Below are positions 8,977-16,246 of a DNA stretch of 19,386 nucleotides, one piece after another. The translations under genes were made by a program, and so were the position numbers. The first letter of the stretch is position 1. Every line of letters starts with the position of its first letter. The DNA is taken from contig CBHYLN010000096.1 of NCBI GenBank assembly GCA_966128725.1, positions 1 to 19,386 on the forward strand. Reading direction: 5' to 3'. The stretch comes from JAFDZV01 sp966128725 (GTDB lineage Bacteria > Bacteroidota > Ignavibacteria > OLB7). The notes below the pieces were generated by a model, which worked only from the letters and a program-made list of their open reading frames with translations, made no database searches and was not told the DNA's origin.

Positions 8977-9046
8977 CGTGGTCTTCCTTCTGTTCAATGT
9001 GTTGTTCGTTGGCCGGTCCCGGGGATCGGAACCATGCGCCTTTTAA

Positions 9047-9068
9047 TTGCCTAGGCAACTATTGTGAT
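9047..9068 (-). promoter_or_regulatory. Putative MarR operator upstream of the NTF2-like gene
   Basis: The core TTGCCTAGGCAA (9047-9058) is a perfect 12-bp palindrome, the size and type of site that MarR dimers bind. The full 22 bases recur exactly, reverse-complemented, at 9596-9617 in front of marR. The site lies between the marR stop and the NTF2-like start, about 70 bp before the latter, where a repressor could block its promoter. Confidence 0.75.
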
Positions 9069-9110
9069 ATAAGAAAGGGCGCGCATCCGCTCGGCCCTGC
9101 CGGCCGGGGA

Positions 9111-9581
9111 TCACGCCCCCGTCAGATTCCGATCGATCACGCCGAGAATTCGGCGCAGCTCGGCAAGATCATTTTCGGTAAGCCCCTTGTACACACGCTT
9201 GCGCCCTTCGATCGCCACGGGCCACAACTCCTGACGGATGGCCTTGCCGCGATCGGTGAGGTACACGCGGCAGGCACGGCGATCGTGCTGGTCAACCTGG
9301 CGCTGCACCAGCCCGGCACGCTCCAGGGCGTCAACCATGCGGGTTACGTTGGGGCGATCGTTAAACGCCCGATCGCTCAGCTCGCTCTGTGTTACGCCGT
9401 CACCCTCCCACAGCCTGTTCAGGATGAACCACTGCTCGGGCGTGAGATCGTATCCGTGGCTGCTGAGCAGGCTGAGAAAATGCATGCGAAGCAGGCGGGC
9501 CGATCGCTGGATCAGGTACGCAAAGGCTACGTCGATGCTGTGCGCATCCAGCGCTCCAACCGATGGGTTCTTCTTGCTCAC
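9111..9581 (-). CDS. MarR family transcriptional regulator
   Basis: A 156-residue winged-helix regulator. The N-terminal dimerisation helices cover about 13-45 (IDVAFAYLIQRSARLLRMHF). The HTH follows from LTPEQWFILNRLWEGDGVTQ (46-65) through SELSDRAFNDRPNVTRMVDA to LERAGLVQRQ, and the wing is DQHDRRACRVYLTDRGKAI (98-115), the classic 'D.RDRR...LT..G' signature. A C-terminal helix pair completes the dimer. There is no conserved Cys near the N-terminus of the OhrR sensing type, so the signal is unknown. The start is a GTG supported by GAGG six bases upstream (9588-9591). Its promoter and operator overlap at 9596-9625, so it very likely represses itself, and an identical site behind its stop probably controls the neighbouring NTF2-like gene. 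Confidence 0.92.
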   Translation of the reverse strand: MSKKNPSVGALDAHSIDVAFAYLIQRSARLLRMHFLSLLSSHGYDLTPEQWFILNRLWEGDGVTQSELSDRAFNDRPNVTRMVDALERAGLVQRQVDQHDRRACRVYLTDRGKAIRQELWPVAIEGRKRVYKGLTENDLAELRRILGVIDRNLTGA

Positions 9582-9595
9582 CGTATACCTCGTCG

Positions 9596-9617
9596 ATCAC
9601 AATAGTTGCCTAGGCAA
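9596..9617 (+). promoter_or_regulatory. Putative MarR autoregulatory operator
   Basis: This is the second copy of the 22-bp site, inverted relative to 9047-9068. The palindrome is one base longer on each side here (GTTGCCTAGGCAAC, 9605-9618). It lies 15 bases upstream of the marR GTG and abuts the likely -7 box, so a bound dimer would cover the transcription start. Confidence 0.8.
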
Positions 9618-9650
9618 CAAATATAGCTTTCGACGCTGTTCCTTTCCAAA
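9618..9650 (-). promoter_or_regulatory. Bacteroidota-type promoter of marR
   Basis: Read on the minus strand, TTTG (9650-9647) is followed after 21 bases by TATATTTG (9625-9618). This matches the -33 TTTG / -7 TAnnTTTG consensus used by the primary sigma factor of Bacteroidota. The predicted start falls within the palindrome just downstream. The match comes from pattern reading only, but both boxes are exact and the spacing is in the accepted range. Confidence 0.6.
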
Positions 9651-9714
9651 CCTCTGGGCAATGGGAGTTGTGGATGATTGCAACGCCGGGTTTGATGGCG
9701 CTGGCGGCGGGGGC

Positions 9715-10185
9715 CTACTGCGTGCTGGCAAATGAACGTGCCACGCGCTCCACCACCGGATCATACACGGCGCGTTGCGCGGCATCGTATTCCATCACAA
9801 AGACCTTGAAAACGCCGGCCGCCTTCAACGCCCTGGTGTACACGATTCGGCCGTTGCGAATCCCGGACACCACGTACCACGATGCGCGGCAGGCACGATA
9901 GGTCACCTTGGTCATCTCCGTGCAGGCAGCGTTGAACATCGAGCGGAGTGTGGCGCCATCGCCGTGCGTGCCGTACACGGTAAGCACGGCACGGCCATCG
10001 CGCGAAACGAAACGCTGACCGTCGCCGTTGTCGGACTCGCCCTGCCCGGCCAGCAATTTCTCCGGATAGGCGATCACGTACTTGAACCGGACGTTGACGT
10101 ACCGGCTGTATCCATCGCCGGCGGTCGCCGGTATGCAGCAGGCCAGCAGGACAATCGGCAGCGTCCATCGAAGTGCGGCACGCAT
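9715..10185 (-). CDS. Small secreted protein of unknown function
   Basis: A 156-residue protein with a signal peptide (MRAALRWTLPIVLLACCIPATAG, 1-23). The mature part starts with YVNVRFKYVIAYPEKL (29-44), then GESDNGDGQRFVSRDGRAVL (49-68) and a final ERVARSFAST helix. This layout, a short beta-rich domain with an 'F.Y.I.YP' strand and a closing 'V..S.' helix, is seen in many hypothetical periplasmic proteins and is reminiscent of PsbP-like folds; I do not know a function. Two Cys (88 and 99) in the mature part could form a disulfide. Its ATG follows the stop of the FG-GAP protein gene by 3 bases, so the two are almost certainly co-transcribed, this one second. Confidence 0.75.
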   Translation of the reverse strand: MRAALRWTLPIVLLACCIPATAGDGYSRYVNVRFKYVIAYPEKLLAGQGESDNGDGQRFVSRDGRAVLTVYGTHGDGATLRSMFNAACTEMTKVTYRACRASWYVVSGIRNGRIVYTRALKAAGVFKVFVMEYDAAQRAVYDPVVERVARSFASTQ

Positions 10186-10188
10186 GGC

Positions 10189-12141
10189 TTATCGCTTCAC
10201 CAGCTCGTGATCAAATGTGGCGCCGGCGCAGGAGACCATCCGCACAACGTAGTATCCGGCGGCTCGGCCACTCAACGAAATCTCCAGCTCGTGCTGGCCG
10301 GGCCGCAGGCTCCAGAGACCCAGGCGACCGCCGGCCGCATCGTACAGCGCAACGGTTCCGCAGGTCCATGCCGCCGGCATGCGAACCGTGGCACGATCGC
10401 CCACCGGATTGGGCCGCACCGAGCCGCGCGCGTCGGCGGTCGACGCAACCGCCGGAGCCGAAGGCGCCGTGGCCGGACCGTTGGCGCCGATTTCCAGCAA
10501 TGTGTTGATCGGCGGATTCACCACCACGGTGTTGGCCACCGTACGCGACGGCCAGCGCACAACGATGGAATCGATGGCGGCATTTTTCGCAATGCCGAAC
10601 GCCTTGATAAGCGGCGCCTGCGCACCAAAGTGCCCCTGCCCGCTCTGCACCTCGCGGATCTGCGCGGTGCCGCCGCTGTACAACGTGATGCGCGCGCCGA
10701 TTGCGTTGCGGTTCACGCCGGGCGGGGCAATCAGCTTCACGCTGCTCCAGTTGTTCCGGTCGCCGATACGATTCTCCACCAACGCGATGTCGCTTACAGT
10801 GGCGCCGTTCTTGCGCCAAAGCTCCACGAGCAGATCCTCGTCGCCGTCCAGATCATAATCAAACGGACGCGTGTTGTGCGTTTCCTTCAACCACAGCAAT
10901 CCGGTCTCGCCGGTGACATCGGCGAACGATCCGTCCGGGTTCTGATGCCAGACGTACGACCTGTCGGTGGATGCCTGGTACACACATTGCGCGATCACCA
11001 GATCCTGCCGGCCATCGTTATCAAAATCAAACCACCATCCATCCTGATCGCCCAGGTGGGTGGATCGGGGCACGTCGCGGGGCAGGCGGCCCAGGTCCCA
11101 CTCGTACCGATACCCGGAGCCGGCGCCGGCGTTCACCGAAATCGTGGTGCGCCCTTCGTTGGCGTCCAGGCCGCCATGCACAAGGATCTGCGCCAGATCC
11201 ATATCGCCGTCGTTATCAAAATCGGCTGGCTGCGCCGCCCACTGGCACAGCGCGCGCGGCCCACTGCCATCCACATCGCCGGTCATGTGCTGCGCGCTGT
11301 AATTGGCCGGCCCCGCCATATCGGTGAACGTGCCGTTGCCGTTGTTCTTCCACAGGTTGCCGCCGCTTCGGCAATACGGCGCGGTGATGATATCGGGCAG
11401 GCCATCGTTGTTCCAATCGGTGGAACTGGCTCCGTATTCGGGCCAGTCCTCGTTGCCCATGCCGGCCTGCTCGGTGGCATTGGTGAACGTGCCGTCGCCG
11501 TTGCCGCGCATCAGGTAGTTGATCTCGAAGATGCCGTTGGTCTTGTCGGAGAACCACGTGGTGACGTACAGGTCGATCTTCCCATCTAGGTTATAATCCA
11601 GGAATGTGAAGCCGGCCGTGTTGACAAGCCCAAGCTCGTGCAGGCCGTTGTTCGGCACCAACGCGAAGTGCCCGCTGCCATCACCCAGCATCACCTCGCA
11701 CCGATCGTTCGGGAAGGCGAACGCCTCCACGCGATCAAAGTACGTGCCGGTGACGATGTCCATGTTGCCGTCGTTGTTGAGATCGGCCATCGTTGCAATG
11801 TCGATCACGCGGCTGGTGTCGCCGCTGGGGCTGGCGAACAGGCCGGAGCCCTCGGTAACGTCCACGAACACACGATCGTGCGGATTGCTCGATTCCGGAT
11901 TCTGCCGATTGACGAGCAACCGGGTAAGCTTGTCGCGGTTGGAGAGGCCGTTCTCCAGAAGCAGATCGGGGTAGTTGTCGTTGTTGAAATCCACGATGTT
12001 GATGCGGAACCCCTTCACACCGGTAAGGCCGGCCTTGGCGGTGGAGTTCGTGAACCACGTTGTATCCTGGGCACGTGCGGTGCAATGCACCACGGCCGAT
12101 GCAATCAGGAAAACGGCGAGCAAGCGAACGATCTGCTTCAT
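10189..12141 (-). CDS. Secreted FG-GAP/VCBS repeat protein of the CRTAC1 (ASPIC/UnbV) type with T9SS-like sorting domain
   Basis: A 650-residue exported protein (signal MKQIVRLLAVFLIASAVVHCTARAQ). The body carries seven calcium-binding loops of the form Dx[DN]xDGxxD or close to it: DFNNDNYPD, DLNNDGNMD, DYNLDGKID, DWNNDGLPD, DFDNDGDMD, DFDNDGRQD and DYDLDGDED, so a beta-propeller of FG-GAP/VCBS repeats. An ASPIC/UnbV module follows (NAIGARITLYSGG, then REVQSGQGHFGAQAP and SIVVRWPS). The last 79 residues (RPNPVGDRATVRMP ... LRPGQHELEISLSGRAAGYY) look like a type A T9SS sorting domain, with a PNPV start and a GYYVVRM strand. I infer secretion to or beyond the cell surface; the ligand is unknown. 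It is first in a two-gene unit with the small secreted protein. Confidence 0.88.
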   Translation of the reverse strand: MKQIVRLLAVFLIASAVVHCTARAQDTTWFTNSTAKAGLTGVKGFRINIVDFNNDNYPDLLLENGLSNRDKLTRLLVNRQNPESSNPHDRVFVDVTEGSGLFASPSGDTSRVIDIATMADLNNDGNMDIVTGTYFDRVEAFAFPNDRCEVMLGDGSGHFALVPNNGLHELGLVNTAGFTFLDYNLDGKIDLYVTTWFSDKTNGIFEINYLMRGNGDGTFTNATEQAGMGNEDWPEYGASSTDWNNDGLPDIITAPYCRSGGNLWKNNGNGTFTDMAGPANYSAQHMTGDVDGSGPRALCQWAAQPADFDNDGDMDLAQILVHGGLDANEGRTTISVNAGAGSGYRYEWDLGRLPRDVPRSTHLGDQDGWWFDFDNDGRQDLVIAQCVYQASTDRSYVWHQNPDGSFADVTGETGLLWLKETHNTRPFDYDLDGDEDLLVELWRKNGATVSDIALVENRIGDRNNWSSVKLIAPPGVNRNAIGARITLYSGGTAQIREVQSGQGHFGAQAPLIKAFGIAKNAAIDSIVVRWPSRTVANTVVVNPPINTLLEIGANGPATAPSAPAVASTADARGSVRPNPVGDRATVRMPAAWTCGTVALYDAAGGRLGLWSLRPGQHELEISLSGRAAGYYVVRMVSCAGATFDHELVKR

Positions 12142-12392
12142 GCGTATGGATCAGCTACGTGTGGAGTCTCGAGGTGGGCCGGCATCCTGCCCACGGGCCA
12201 CTATGTTAACGATGCGCGCGGCGATATCCAACGCCGGCATCACGATGGCAGGGCACCGGCATGCAACAGGCCCCGGGGCTGCGCCGGCAGTGCCCCGCCC
12301 CCCTGCCCATACAGGAACGGGAGAGCAGCCAATGCCGCTCTCCCGTTGGGATCGATACCGTTTGCGAGCGTTACGGCAATTGCCGCACGGCG
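12142..12392. other. Intergenic region with terminator-like hairpin
   Basis: About 250 bases between the FG-GAP gene start and the carbonic anhydrase stop. It holds the hairpin at 12316-12347 and, presumably, the promoter for the FG-GAP/secreted-protein unit, which I could not locate. No coding signal is seen. Confidence 0.5.
12316..12347 (-). terminator. Putative terminator of the carbonic anhydrase transcript
   Basis: A perfect 11-bp stem, AACGGGAGAGC (12316-12326) with GCTCTCCCGTT (12337-12347) and a 10-base loop, starts 46 bases past the carbonic anhydrase stop on the minus strand. It has no T-run, as is common in GC-rich members of this group. It could also act as a stem-loop that protects the transcript end. 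Confidence 0.6.
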
Positions 12393-13145
12393 CTATGGCT
12401 TGTACGACCACCCGAACGTGGTAACGCCGGTTTCCACGTTGTAAATGCCGGCCACGAGTTTGACCGCCCCGGTTTCCAGCATATGCTTCAGCACAACGCT
12501 GCGCTTGGGGATCTGGTCCATCGTGTACAGCACGTTGGCAATCGTCATCGCCTTGATGAAGTTGGTGTCGGCACAGTTGCGCCGGATCTTGTTGGTGTCG
12601 ACCGCCTGGTAGGCCGGCTCGATCTTCACCAGCAGATCGGTAAGGTTGGACATATCGTACGAATGCTCGCAGGCGCCCTGCATGGCGCCGCAGCGGGTGT
12701 GGCCAATCACGGCGATCAACTTCACGCCCACGTGTTCGGCGGCGTATTCCATGCTGCCGAGCATGTCGTTCGAGAGCACATTGCCCGCCACGCGCAACGA
12801 GAAGATCTCGCCGGGCCCACGGTCGAACAGCATCTCGGCGGGCGCGCGCGAATCCATGCACGAGAGCACGATCGCAAACGGACGCTGGCCCGGCGCAGTG
12901 GTATCGCGAGCGCACTTCATGCTGCGCCGCAGCATCGCATCCAGTACAAAGCGCCGGTTGCCGAGCACCAACGAGTCCAGCGCCGCCTGCGGCGTAAGCG
13001 CCGGCCCGTTGGTACGCGTACACGTTCCGCTTTGCGCGTTGGCCGAACCCGATACCAGAAGCAGTGCGGCAACGCACAACAGGCCCAATCGCAGAGCCCG
13101 GGGCACACCGGTATTGTTGAAGGTCATCATGATTGTCGTTTGCAT
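12393..13145 (-). CDS. Exported beta-class carbonic anhydrase
   Basis: A 250-residue beta-carbonic anhydrase, which interconverts CO2 and bicarbonate. The zinc site is complete: Cys96 in VLSCMDSRAP with the Asp98/Arg100 dyad, and His149/Cys152 in IGHTRCGAM. LRVAGNVLS (117-125) is the conserved strand beside the active site, and the C-terminus GIYNVETGVTTFG is the usual final hairpin. Unlike most beta-class enzymes it has an export signal (hydrophobic LRLGLLCVAALLLVSGSANA-QSG, cleavage near 37/38), so it should work in the periplasm. Ordinary N-terminal helices follow (PQAALDSLVLGNRRFV). The start is the ATG at 13145, or one of the ATGs at 13130 or 13127; none has a good ribosome binding site. 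It lies 105 bp downstream of the multiheme cytochrome on the same strand and may be co-transcribed. Related exported carbonic anhydrases are known in Bacteroidota. Confidence 0.93.
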   Translation of the reverse strand: MQTTIMMTFNNTGVPRALRLGLLCVAALLLVSGSANAQSGTCTRTNGPALTPQAALDSLVLGNRRFVLDAMLRRSMKCARDTTAPGQRPFAIVLSCMDSRAPAEMLFDRGPGEIFSLRVAGNVLSNDMLGSMEYAAEHVGVKLIAVIGHTRCGAMQGACEHSYDMSNLTDLLVKIEPAYQAVDTNKIRRNCADTNFIKAMTIANVLYTMDQIPKRSVVLKHMLETGAVKLVAGIYNVETGVTTFGWSYKP

Positions 13146-13161
13146 ACAGTTGAAAGTTCGG

Positions 13162-13198
13162 CCGGCCGCCGCGCGCCATGTGGCGCCACAACGGCCGG
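13162..13198. promoter_or_regulatory. Nested palindrome between cytochrome and carbonic anhydrase genes
   Basis: A perfect 12-bp palindrome, TGTGGCGCCACA (13179-13190), is nested inside the arms CCGGCCG (13162-13168) and CGGCCGG (13192-13198). It starts 17 bp upstream of the carbonic anhydrase start and lies 53 bp past the cytochrome stop. It could be a regulator-binding site for the carbonic anhydrase or a weak terminator for the cytochrome; the sequence does not decide. Confidence 0.45.
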
Positions 13199-13250
13199 TC
13201 GACGTTAATCGAACATCATCGAATGTGGCCGGCCCCGTGCCTGCGGCTGC

Positions 13251-15920
13251 CTACGACACCGTTGCGGTTGCCGAGGCGATCCTCAGCTTCCAATCCACAA
13301 TGTTTGTGCCGGCCAGCACCATGTTGCTGGCGATGTAGAACAGCCGCTGCGTGCCCTTGCCTTCAGGCGTCAGCGAGAATCGATCCTGCAGGTAATACGG
13401 CGGGATCGACTGGTAGTACAGCGTTGCGGTCACCACGGCATTCTTCGGGACCATCGCGGCCGGCACGTTGTAGGTTATGACATCCGAGCCGGTGCCGTCC
13501 AGGAATCCGGCGTCGTTCATCACATTGCCGTGCGGCATCGTGGCAACCTGGTACTTGAATCCGGGCGGGCCGTTCTTGGTCCAGCCATATGGAAGCAATC
13601 GATTGTCCTTCACCGGATCGGCAAGCGCCAGGAAGCTGGTAGTGAACTTCCCCTGCGAGTTCCTGATCAACTCCTCGTAGATCTGCACCTGATCCTGCGA
13701 TTCGATCGACTGGTAATGCGGCTGATACTGCTGCCGCCCCGTCTTGGGGTCCACCTCGAAGAACTCCGTTGGAAGCGGCTTGCCGTTGGCGCCCAGAATC
13801 ACGCCCACATCGTTGGTGCGCCCGGACGACCACAGCACCTGGCCGTTTGCGCCGGTGACGGTGAACTCCAGGAACGCACGCCGGAAGCCCACGCCCGAAG
13901 GCAGGCGATGCCCCGCAAGGTTCTGCACCTTCACCGTGGCGGCAAGGCCCTTCCCCCCGAGCTTCACATTGGAAAGCGTAACCTTCGCGGTCTTGGTTTT
14001 CGCAATCGTGTCGCTGCTTGCGATCGCAAACGGCAGACCAAACGAAGAGCCGGTCATGTAGTCCTTCTTGCGCACGCCGAGGATGTCATCGAACTGCCGG
14101 AACATCTCCAGCGCGAATTGATTGACGCCCAGCAGAGTGTGGCGCGCGAACTCCTTGCGCCGTACCACGGTGATGCTGTCGATCGGCGCACGGTGGTCGG
14201 CCTGCGGATAGGTTTGATCCTGGATGTTGGCGATCTGGAACTCGAGCTGTCCACCGGTGCCGTTGTCCGGGAACCGGGTCGGCATGTGGCAGTTCTGGCA
14301 GCTCCGCGCCGAGTCACCGTTCGGGGTATACTCGTTCTGGAACGAACTGTTCAACCATTCCAGATAGGTGGCCTGCTCGAAGAAGTTCCCGGTTTGCGTG
14401 CCAACCGAATCGTACACCGGCAGATACACGGTATGGCAACTGCCGCACAGTCGCGACTCCTTGATGTAGTCGCTCTTCACCGGCTTCATGCCCAGCGATG
14501 TGGCCATTGCAAGCGTTGCGGGCTTGTCGAACGGGCCGTAGATGTACGAGGTCGCCGGCTCGAACTCGCCGGGCGTGCTGACGGTGAAATTCCCCGTGAA
14601 GATCGAGTCCAGCGGCCCCTTGTCGTCGACAATCTGATGGCATACCGTACACGAGATGCCGTCGCGGGCAAGCGCGCCATACTTGGCGTATTTGTTGTGC
14701 GGATCGGTGATCTGCACCATCTCCTTCTTGAAGAGCGTGCCCGGGTGATCGATCGCGATCTGGCGATCGCCCATCACGCCGTGGCATCGGAAGCACAGGT
14801 TCTGGATCGAATCCGAATGCGTCGGCTGCAGCTTCAGTTCGCTCTCGATCTGCGAGTAGAAAATCGGATCGCGACCAGCCAGGCCCATCATCGACCAATT
14901 CCACTCGCCATAGGGCGAGAGATTGATACCGTCGCTGCCGACGGTGGGAATGAACATGTTCGGCCCGAGATTCAGCGGCTGCCCGTCGTGGCACGAGAGG
15001 CATTGATCGGACGTCACGAACTGCTCCGGACCTCCGGGGCCAACGATAACGTGGTCGTAGGTAAGCGGCGGAATGCGCTGCACGCTGTCGGCATCAACGG
15101 GCTTCATCGAGGAGTAGAACGCCGCGAACCTGTTGGAGCTTGGCGTATGAGCCGGCGCGGCCAGCGACGGGTGCGCGGCCATGTCGCCGTGATCGTGCTC
15201 CGACGATTCGATGTTCACACGCCGGCTTACCGGCAGCCCCCCGTTTGGCAACCAGGAGTTGTCCACACGGAAGGTGAGCGGCTCGCCCGGATATCCTTCA
15301 ATGTTGTTGAGCGCCGAGAACGTGAACTCGTTCGCCGCCGAGGCATGGCATCGCACACAGTAGATGCCGAAGTCGGAGTTGGGGTAATAAAACGGATAGG
15401 CGGCAGGCGAATCGATTGCCTGGCCGGGCATGTAGAAGCTCCAGTACCAGCCATCCTTCGAGCCGGCGCTGTCGCGCACCATCACGGCCCAGCCGGTCAC
15501 CATCGAGTCCAACGCGGCGCCGGTCGTGGAGTCGTACCGGACGGCGGGCGGCTCGAACATCTCCTTGATGATCATCGCGCCGTCGGGGATCGCTCCCAGA
15601 CGCCCACGCTTCATCCAGGTGATCACCTCGGGCGAGTAAAATATCCGCACGCTGTTATGCGTGCCGTAGGATTTGTTGTTGATGAAGGGGCCGGTATCGC
15701 GCACCTTCTTGTCGCGCTTCCAACCCAGCGACTGATATACTCGTTTCGCCAGGAACGGGTACAGCAGCTTCTGATAGTCCTGCGAGGACATCGTGCTCGG
15801 CAGCGGCAACGGGCCAACGGGCGGGTTGGGTCGCGGTGGCGGGTGATTCGGCCGGGCAGCAACGAACAGCAGAATGCCGAGCGTGGCAACTCCGATAAGG
15901 AGGTGATAGCGAAATTTCAT
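13251..15920 (-). CDS. Hexaheme c-type cytochrome with N-terminal cytochrome P460-like domain
   Basis: An 889-residue exported cytochrome with six CxxCH heme-attachment motifs: CVRCH (188), CLSCH (307), CFRCH (376), CTVCH (424), CGSCH (492) and CQNCH (541). The N-terminal anchor or uncleaved signal is MKFRYHLLIGVATLGILLFV, followed by a proline-rich linker. Residues about 60-215 resemble cytochrome P460/c'-beta: VRIFYSPEVITW, AIPDGAMIIKEMF, GWAVMVRDSAGSKDGWYWSF, then YCVRCHASA. The middle is a multiheme region of the type in cytochrome c554-like and other decaheme-family proteins. The heme-free C-terminal third has the GHRLPSGVGFRRAFLEFTV segment that often follows such multiheme modules. The start is the ATG at 15920, with GGAGGG six bases upstream (15927-15932); longer readings upstream cross the tandem repeats and are wrong. 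It probably carries electrons, or works on a nitrogen or sulfur compound, at the periplasmic side; the substrate is unknown. Confidence 0.88.
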   Translation of the reverse strand: MKFRYHLLIGVATLGILLFVAARPNHPPPRPNPPVGPLPLPSTMSSQDYQKLLYPFLAKRVYQSLGWKRDKKVRDTGPFINNKSYGTHNSVRIFYSPEVITWMKRGRLGAIPDGAMIIKEMFEPPAVRYDSTTGAALDSMVTGWAVMVRDSAGSKDGWYWSFYMPGQAIDSPAAYPFYYPNSDFGIYCVRCHASAANEFTFSALNNIEGYPGEPLTFRVDNSWLPNGGLPVSRRVNIESSEHDHGDMAAHPSLAAPAHTPSSNRFAAFYSSMKPVDADSVQRIPPLTYDHVIVGPGGPEQFVTSDQCLSCHDGQPLNLGPNMFIPTVGSDGINLSPYGEWNWSMMGLAGRDPIFYSQIESELKLQPTHSDSIQNLCFRCHGVMGDRQIAIDHPGTLFKKEMVQITDPHNKYAKYGALARDGISCTVCHQIVDDKGPLDSIFTGNFTVSTPGEFEPATSYIYGPFDKPATLAMATSLGMKPVKSDYIKESRLCGSCHTVYLPVYDSVGTQTGNFFEQATYLEWLNSSFQNEYTPNGDSARSCQNCHMPTRFPDNGTGGQLEFQIANIQDQTYPQADHRAPIDSITVVRRKEFARHTLLGVNQFALEMFRQFDDILGVRKKDYMTGSSFGLPFAIASSDTIAKTKTAKVTLSNVKLGGKGLAATVKVQNLAGHRLPSGVGFRRAFLEFTVTGANGQVLWSSGRTNDVGVILGANGKPLPTEFFEVDPKTGRQQYQPHYQSIESQDQVQIYEELIRNSQGKFTTSFLALADPVKDNRLLPYGWTKNGPPGFKYQVATMPHGNVMNDAGFLDGTGSDVITYNVPAAMVPKNAVVTATLYYQSIPPYYLQDRFSLTPEGKGTQRLFYIASNMVLAGTNIVDWKLRIASATATVS

Positions 15921-16246
15921 GGGATTCCCTCCGTAGCAAGGATTGGCTGGACCCGCCGCACACGCCGGGGAATTGGCGGGCAGACGCCCCCTGAGGGTGA
16001 GGGGTGGACGCGAAGATAATGAAACTGTCGCCGGCCCGGCATATCGCGCCGCGAGGTTTCCGCTGTGGGAAATTTCCGCCGCGCGAAGTTTCCGGGCAGT
16101 GCGGGATTTCGGACGCGCCGCGATGCTACACATCGATCCCGCCCACCAACAACTTCGCCACACAGTACACAGTTCGTGCGCGGCACCGCGATGCGGCAAC
16201 GGTTATTGGCGGGCACAGGCACGGCTGCCTGCGCCCGGGTAACGGA
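15921..16246. other. Intergenic region upstream of the cytochrome, with tandem repeats
   Basis: About 325 bases between the cytochrome start and the terC stop, both minus strand. It contains the cytochrome ribosome binding site (15927-15932), an imperfect promoter box on the minus strand (TATCTTCG near 16011-16018, one base off TAnnTTTG) and the 16-bp tandem repeats at 16047-16094. I see no coding potential. Confidence 0.5.
16047..16094 (-). repeat. Three 16-bp tandem units beginning CGGAAA
   Basis: On the minus strand three consecutive 16-base units are read: CGGAAACTTCGCGCGG (16094-16079), CGGAAATTTCCCACAG (16078-16063) and CGGAAACCTCGCGGCG (16062-16047). A degenerate fourth (CCGAAATCCCGC, about 16112-16101) precedes them with an 18-base step. 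The last unit runs into the 19 bases shared with the hairpin at 8437-8476. The regular step suggests binding of a protein to one face of the DNA or a repeat family; the function is unknown. Confidence 0.65.

Noticed and set aside
9047..9617. marR as a miniature transposable element with 22-bp terminal inverted repeats
   Set aside because: No target-site duplication flanks the sites and each repeat has an operator-like palindrome, so regulatory sites explain it better, though movement is not excluded.
9775..11589. 604-codon open frame on the plus strand, antisense to the FG-GAP gene
   Set aside because: Repetitive only because the calcium-loop codons on the minus strand repeat; no recognisable protein.
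13530..16019. 829-codon open frame on the plus strand, antisense to the multiheme cytochrome
   Set aside because: It is the mirror of a GC-rich gene with few antisense stops. The translation is rich in Arg, His, Val and Leu with no motif, while the minus strand has six CxxCH motifs and a good ribosome binding site.
15921..16199. N-terminal extension of the cytochrome to 16199
   Set aside because: It would translate the tandem repeats and lacks a ribosome binding site, whereas the ATG at 15920 has GGAGGG and begins a membrane segment.
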